A stretch of DNA of 9,802 nt from Spirochaetaceae bacterium. Lineage in GTDB: Bacteria; Spirochaetota; Spirochaetia; PWKH01. The notes beneath the pieces are model-generated. The model searched no databases. It was not told where the DNA came from and saw only the letters and a program-made list of their open reading frames with translations. Position numbers and translations under genes: made by a program. Shown here piece by piece: positions 6,490 through 9,802 of this stretch. The stretch's first letter is position 1. Each line of letters begins with the position of its first letter. Location of the stretch: positions 1 to 9,802 of the forward strand of contig PWNW01000021.1 in NCBI GenBank assembly GCA_003557605.1, in the 5' to 3' direction.

Positions 6490-6861
6490 ATGAAACGTAA
6501 GGAATTTCTGCTTCAGCTTATAGGAGAACTTTCCAATTACCTTCTTGAAGGAATGCCGAGAAGGGTTGTTTTGTCGGTTCATCAGGAAGCTGACGGTATT
6601 CATATAAGTGCCATGGATGACACACCCCATAGTGACCAGGAGGTTGAGGTGATAACCCATGCACTGCAGGGGGAAAAACGTCCTGAACTTTCAGGATATT
6701 ACGGTCATATGATTGGCCATGATCTCTTCAGCCCTGCACGTCTTGAGCTGCTCGGTCTGCAAGTCAAGCACGGGGAAGTAAACAGGTCTGAAAATGGCAT
6801 TCGGATAGATATTCTGCTGGGAGGGGAACAGTTCGACTCATCCAACTTTGAGCTGCCCTAG
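6490..6861 (+). CDS. Unrecognised 123-residue soluble protein
   Basis: I do not recognise this protein. It starts MKRKEFLLQLIGELSNYLLEG, a likely amphipathic helix. This is followed by a strand-like segment (VVLSVHQEADGIHISAMDD), a polar middle with several His and Tyr (SGYYGHMIGHD), and a helix-strand-strand end (ARLELLGLQVKHGE, then GIRIDILLGG). It has no signal peptide, membrane segment or cysteine cluster. The order and the final GIRIDILL strand loosely recall a reduced GHKL-type ATPase or anti-sigma fold, but I see no clear N, G1 or G2 box, so this is a weak suggestion. It is the second gene of the operon, 5 bases after the membrane protein stop and 27 bases before GH4, so it may assist or regulate that membrane protein. 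ATG 6490 is chosen over GTG 6481 from the spacing to AGGAGG. It ends in TAG with an in-frame TGA two codons later (6868-6870). Confidence 0.75.
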   Translation: MKRKEFLLQLIGELSNYLLEGMPRRVVLSVHQEADGIHISAMDDTPHSDQEVEVITHALQGEKRPELSGYYGHMIGHDLFSPARLELLGLQVKHGEVNRSENGIRIDILLGGEQFDSSNFELP

Positions 6862-6888
6862 CAGTCATGAACAACACGTGAGGAATCC

Positions 6889-8244
6889 ATGCGCATAGTG
6901 CTTTTTGGTGCAGGAAGTGCCCAGTTCGGGTACGGCATGCTGGGCGACATATGTAATAATCCGGCCCTTCGGGATACTGAAATCGTCCTGGTTGATATCA
7001 GGGAGGATGCGCTGAGGAAGGTGCAGGAAACTGCTCAAGGCTATATTGAGAAGCACCGGCTTCCCCATCGCCTCGAGGCAACCCTGGATGCCGAAAAGGC
7101 CCTCAGGGGAGCTGATTTTGTGATCATTTCAATTGAAGCGGGAAACCGCTTTGCATTGTGGGAAGAGGACTGGCACATACCCCTGCAGTACGGGGTGAAG
7201 CAGGTATACGGGGAAAACGGGGGAGCAGGCGGGGTGTTCCATGCCCTGCGCATCATCCCCCCCATCCTTGATATCTGTGACAAGGTGCAGCGCCTCTGTC
7301 CTGATGCCTTTGTGTTCTGCTACTCCAATCCCATGACTGCCATTGCGGTTACGGTGAAGCGGAAATACCCGGAAATGAACTTTATCGGGGTCTGTCATGA
7401 GATCGCCTCACTGGAGCGCTACATCCCTGATATCCTCGGCACTTCCATTGATAATCTCCATCTCCGTGCTGGGGGACTGAACCATTTCAGCGTTCTGCTG
7501 GAGGCCCGGTATCGTGATACCGGGAAGGATGCCTATCCTGACCTGATGGAGAAGGCCAGGGAGTTCTTTTCCAGGGAGCCCGGGTTTTCAGAGATATGGA
7601 AATATGTGCAGGAAACCGGTGATATCCCCAAAACCGAGGGAGCAACGAAACGGGCCCTTACCACGGTGAAACAGGTCCGTGAATGGTCCGACCGGAGGCT
7701 GTTTAAGAGATTCATGGACTGGTTCGGGCTGCTTCCCATCACCTCAGACAGCCATCTGGGTGAGTACATGCCCTGGGCCTTTGAACTTGCCGACCAGCGG
7801 GGTATCCAGGATTTCTACACCTTCTATAAGCATGCATTAAGCCGGATCGTCCCTGAAATCGGTCAGGATGTCCATGAACGGGTAAGCTATATGATTGAAG
7901 GCATCATTACTGATTCGGGATATGAGGAGCCGGCGGTGAACATTCCCAACGACAACCTGATTCCCGATCTTCCCGGATTCATATCTGTTGAGGTGCCGGC
8001 AAAAGTGACAGCCAGGGGTTTTGAGGGAATCGGGTTTCCAGATTACCCGAAGGCATTTGGTGCCCTCCTGCGCAGCAATACCGGCACCTGGGACTTGACT
8101 GCAGAGGCGGTACTGAAGAAGAAGAAGGAATATGCCCTGCAGGCGCTGCTGGTAAATCCAGTGGTGACCGATGCCTCCCGGATTGAGGAACTTCTTGAGG
8201 TGATGATTTCCAGGCAGTACAAGTGGCTCTCCTATCTGAAGTAG
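6889..8244 (+). CDS. Glycoside hydrolase family 4, alpha-glucosidase/alpha-galactosidase-like
   Basis: A 451-residue cytosolic GH4 enzyme. The family cleaves glycosides through NAD-dependent oxidation at C3 followed by elimination, and needs a divalent metal. The N-terminal Rossmann loop is FGAGSAQFG (6-14), with the acidic VLVDIRED (33-40) after the second strand. The metal-site Cys144 lies in FCYSNPM (143-149), Cys169-His170 in GVCHEI, and Asn198-His199 in GLNHF. SDSHLGEYMPW (286-296) and VNIPNDNLIPDLP (350-362) match the alpha-glucosidase/alpha-galactosidase branch better than the 6-phospho-glycosidase branch. ATG 6889 has GAGGA (6880-6884) 4 bases upstream. It is the third gene of the operon, so it probably acts on a glycoside handled by the membrane protein (inference). 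No phosphotransferase genes are near, consistent with a non-phosphorylated substrate. It ends in TAG with an in-frame TAA four codons later (8257-8259). Exact sugar specificity is uncertain; uronic acid substrates also occur in GH4. Confidence 0.9.
   Translation: MRIVLFGAGSAQFGYGMLGDICNNPALRDTEIVLVDIREDALRKVQETAQGYIEKHRLPHRLEATLDAEKALRGADFVIISIEAGNRFALWEEDWHIPLQYGVKQVYGENGGAGGVFHALRIIPPILDICDKVQRLCPDAFVFCYSNPMTAIAVTVKRKYPEMNFIGVCHEIASLERYIPDILGTSIDNLHLRAGGLNHFSVLLEARYRDTGKDAYPDLMEKAREFFSREPGFSEIWKYVQETGDIPKTEGATKRALTTVKQVREWSDRRLFKRFMDWFGLLPITSDSHLGEYMPWAFELADQRGIQDFYTFYKHALSRIVPEIGQDVHERVSYMIEGIITDSGYEEPAVNIPNDNLIPDLPGFISVEVPAKVTARGFEGIGFPDYPKAFGALLRSNTGTWDLTAEAVLKKKKEYALQALLVNPVVTDASRIEELLEVMISRQYKWLSYLK
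7505..7524. repeat. Perfect palindrome inside the GH4 gene
   Basis: CCCGGTATC (7505-7513) and its exact reverse complement GATACCGGG (7516-7524) flank the 2-base centre GT. The segment encodes A-R-Y-R-D-T-G-K (about residues 206-213), so it lies in ordinary coding sequence. It could form a strong hairpin or act as a protein-binding dyad, or it may be a by-product of codon choice. Confidence 0.6.
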
Positions 8245-8277
8245 ACGAAACAGCCATAAAGGAATAGTATCAAAGCA

Positions 8278-9802
8278 ATGAAGCTTGAGAAACCGTACAC
8301 AGTAATAAGGAAACTCAGTGATATTTTCAATTCCCGACAGAAGCGGAATATAAAGCTGCTCTTTATTGTGTTTCTTTTTACTTCATTTTTTCAGGTAGCT
8401 GGAGTAGCTTCAGTGTTTCCGTTCATCAATCTGGTAATGAATCCTGGGGTGATTAATGAGAACCAGCTGCTGCACCGTATCTATGAATTTTTCGATTTTC
8501 AGTCAGCAGACAGATTCATCATTTTTACCGGTGCGGCCATGTTTGTTCTCATTGTGCTGTCAAATGTGGTGATAGCTTTTTCGATATGGGTTAAAACCCG
8601 TTTTGTCATGGGGTTTAATCACACCCTTTCCCGGCAGCTGCTCTCGGTCTATCTGTCCAAACCCTACTCATTTTTCCTGAACAGAAACTCCACGGAAATG
8701 GGGAAGAATATTTTGGCGGAAGTGAACACCCTTACCGCCTACATGCTGATGCCCCTTTTTGATCTGGTCATACACAGTTTCATTATTGCTTCAATGATTG
8801 TGTTCCTGTTTTTTGTTGATCCTCTGACCACCGCAGTTGCCCTGATTGTCATCGGCGGGGCGTATGTTATCATCAATGCATCGGTAAAGAAAAAACTGAA
8901 GAAATTCGGATATCGAAGGCTGGAGGCAAACCGCGGAAGATTCAAGACTACCAGCGAAGCTCTGTCAGGTGTGAAGACTACAAAGGTGTTCGGCAGGGAA
9001 CAGTATTTTGTTTCTCAGTACTCCCGGCATTCCTATGTGTTTGCCCGATTGAATGTGTATGAGCAGGTAATCGGTGAACTGCCGAAATATCTTCTGGAAA
9101 CTGTTGCGTTCGGCGGTATCATCATCCTGATGCTGGTTGTCACCTTCAGCAGGGGAGGGTCTTCAGACGTGATTCCCTTTGTCAGTCTCTTTGCCTTTGC
9201 GGGCTACCGGATGATGCCTGCCCTGCATAAAATATACTTTTCCCTAAACAGGATCTACTCTAATCATGCCATCCTTGATACGCTGCACAGGGACATGTAT
9301 CAGGCAGAAATTAAGCTGCCCAAGAGCATGAAAGCCCTGCCTTTTACATCAAAGATTACATTGAAGGATATAACTTTCTGGTATCCAAATACCGAACACC
9401 CGGTCCTGCATGATATTTCCGTAACAATTAGGAAAAACACTTCAGTGGGTTTTGTGGGCACCACCGGTTCAGGAAAGACAACCCTTATTGATATCATCAT
9501 GGGGCTTCTTGTTCCTCAGCAGGGAGAAATGAAGGTTGATGATACCGTACTGTCTCCTGATAATATACGAGGCTGGCAGTGCAGTATCGGGTATGTTCCC
9601 CAGGATATTTTTCTCTGCGATGATACGATCTCCAGGAATATTGCCTTCGGATTAGATGAAGGGGATATAGATATGGGTAAGGTTAAGAAAGCATCTGAAA
9701 TCGCAGCCTTAAGCAATTTTATTGAAGAAGAGCTTCCTGAGGGGTATGACACGGTAATTGGTGAGCGGGGAATTCGGCTCAGCGGAGGACAGCGCCAGAG
9801 AA
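8278..9802 (+). CDS. ABC exporter, fused membrane and ATPase domains, 3' partial
   Basis: A 508-codon open frame running off the right edge. The first ~320 residues form an exporter-type membrane domain with six apparent helices (about 27-50, 84-105, 163-181, 183-201, 272-290 and 298-315). The nucleotide-binding domain follows, with Walker A GTTGSGKTT (394-402, Lys400), Q-loop Gln442 in VPQDIF, and signature LSGGQRQR (501-508), where the window stops. Walker B and the switch His are off the edge. This MsbA/PglK-like half-transporter would dimerise in the inner membrane and export or flip a lipid, oligosaccharide or peptide. The helix 1 region and the sequence after it look more AT-rich than GH4. 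ATG 8278 starts 33 bases after GH4 with only a weak AAGGAA-type site, so it may be the last gene of that operon or the first of a different locus. Cargo is not predictable; lipid-linked glycan flipping is one option. Confidence 0.88.
   Translation, partial: MKLEKPYTVIRKLSDIFNSRQKRNIKLLFIVFLFTSFFQVAGVASVFPFINLVMNPGVINENQLLHRIYEFFDFQSADRFIIFTGAAMFVLIVLSNVVIAFSIWVKTRFVMGFNHTLSRQLLSVYLSKPYSFFLNRNSTEMGKNILAEVNTLTAYMLMPLFDLVIHSFIIASMIVFLFFVDPLTTAVALIVIGGAYVIINASVKKKLKKFGYRRLEANRGRFKTTSEALSGVKTTKVFGREQYFVSQYSRHSYVFARLNVYEQVIGELPKYLLETVAFGGIIILMLVVTFSRGGSSDVIPFVSLFAFAGYRMMPALHKIYFSLNRIYSNHAILDTLHRDMYQAEIKLPKSMKALPFTSKITLKDITFWYPNTEHPVLHDISVTIRKNTSVGFVGTTGSGKTTLIDIIMGLLVPQQGEMKVDDTVLSPDNIRGWQCSIGYVPQDIFLCDDTISRNIAFGLDEGDIDMGKVKKASEIAALSNFIEEELPEGYDTVIGERGIRLSGGQRQR

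Overview
The window reads as a mid-GC chromosome segment of a bacterium, probably an anaerobe. It carries two complete lactate-racemase (LarA) family enzymes, an iron-type alcohol dehydrogenase, a GH4 NAD-dependent glycosidase and a phosphoglycerate kinase (PGK) of the archaeal-like lineage. A spirochaete or clostridial-type anaerobe would fit, but nothing in the sequence fixes the phylum. I see no tRNA, rRNA, CRISPR array or insertion sequence, and no gene-free stretch over 300 bases.

Layout. (1) 2-2355, + strand: the C-terminal ~370 codons of a divergent PGK, overlapping by 10 bases a LarA-family gene. The PGK frame carries an in-frame UAG at 92-94. (2) 2356-2406: a short spacer between converging genes, most of it an imperfect palindrome. 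(3) 2407-4962, - strand: an iron alcohol dehydrogenase followed by a second LarA-family gene. A promoter-like sequence lies upstream in the 4963-5161 spacer, which divides two divergent operons. (4) 5162-8244, + strand: a DUF1576-type membrane protein with two homologous halves, an unrecognised 123-residue protein, and a GH4 glycosidase. (5) 8278 to the right edge: an ABC exporter (membrane domain fused to ATPase), cut by the window just after its signature motif.

How the genes may work together (inference). The left half looks like a 2-hydroxyacid or sugar-acid module: two nickel-pincer racemase/epimerase homologues, each beside a different enzyme (a PGK-like kinase, or an alcohol dehydrogenase). 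The right half pairs a polytopic membrane protein, possibly a transporter, with an alpha-glycosidase that may act on an imported glycoside. The genes for nickel-pincer cofactor synthesis (larB, larC, larE) are not in the window.

Most notable: the PGK-like frame is interrupted only by one UAG inside an otherwise conserved helix, and its visible substrate motif has Asp where PGK normally has a substrate-binding Arg. UAG is also the terminal stop of four other genes. Three of these have an in-frame UAA or UGA within four codons downstream; in the fourth, readthrough would run in frame into the next gene. Amber recoding, a nonsense mutation and a sequence error are all still possible.
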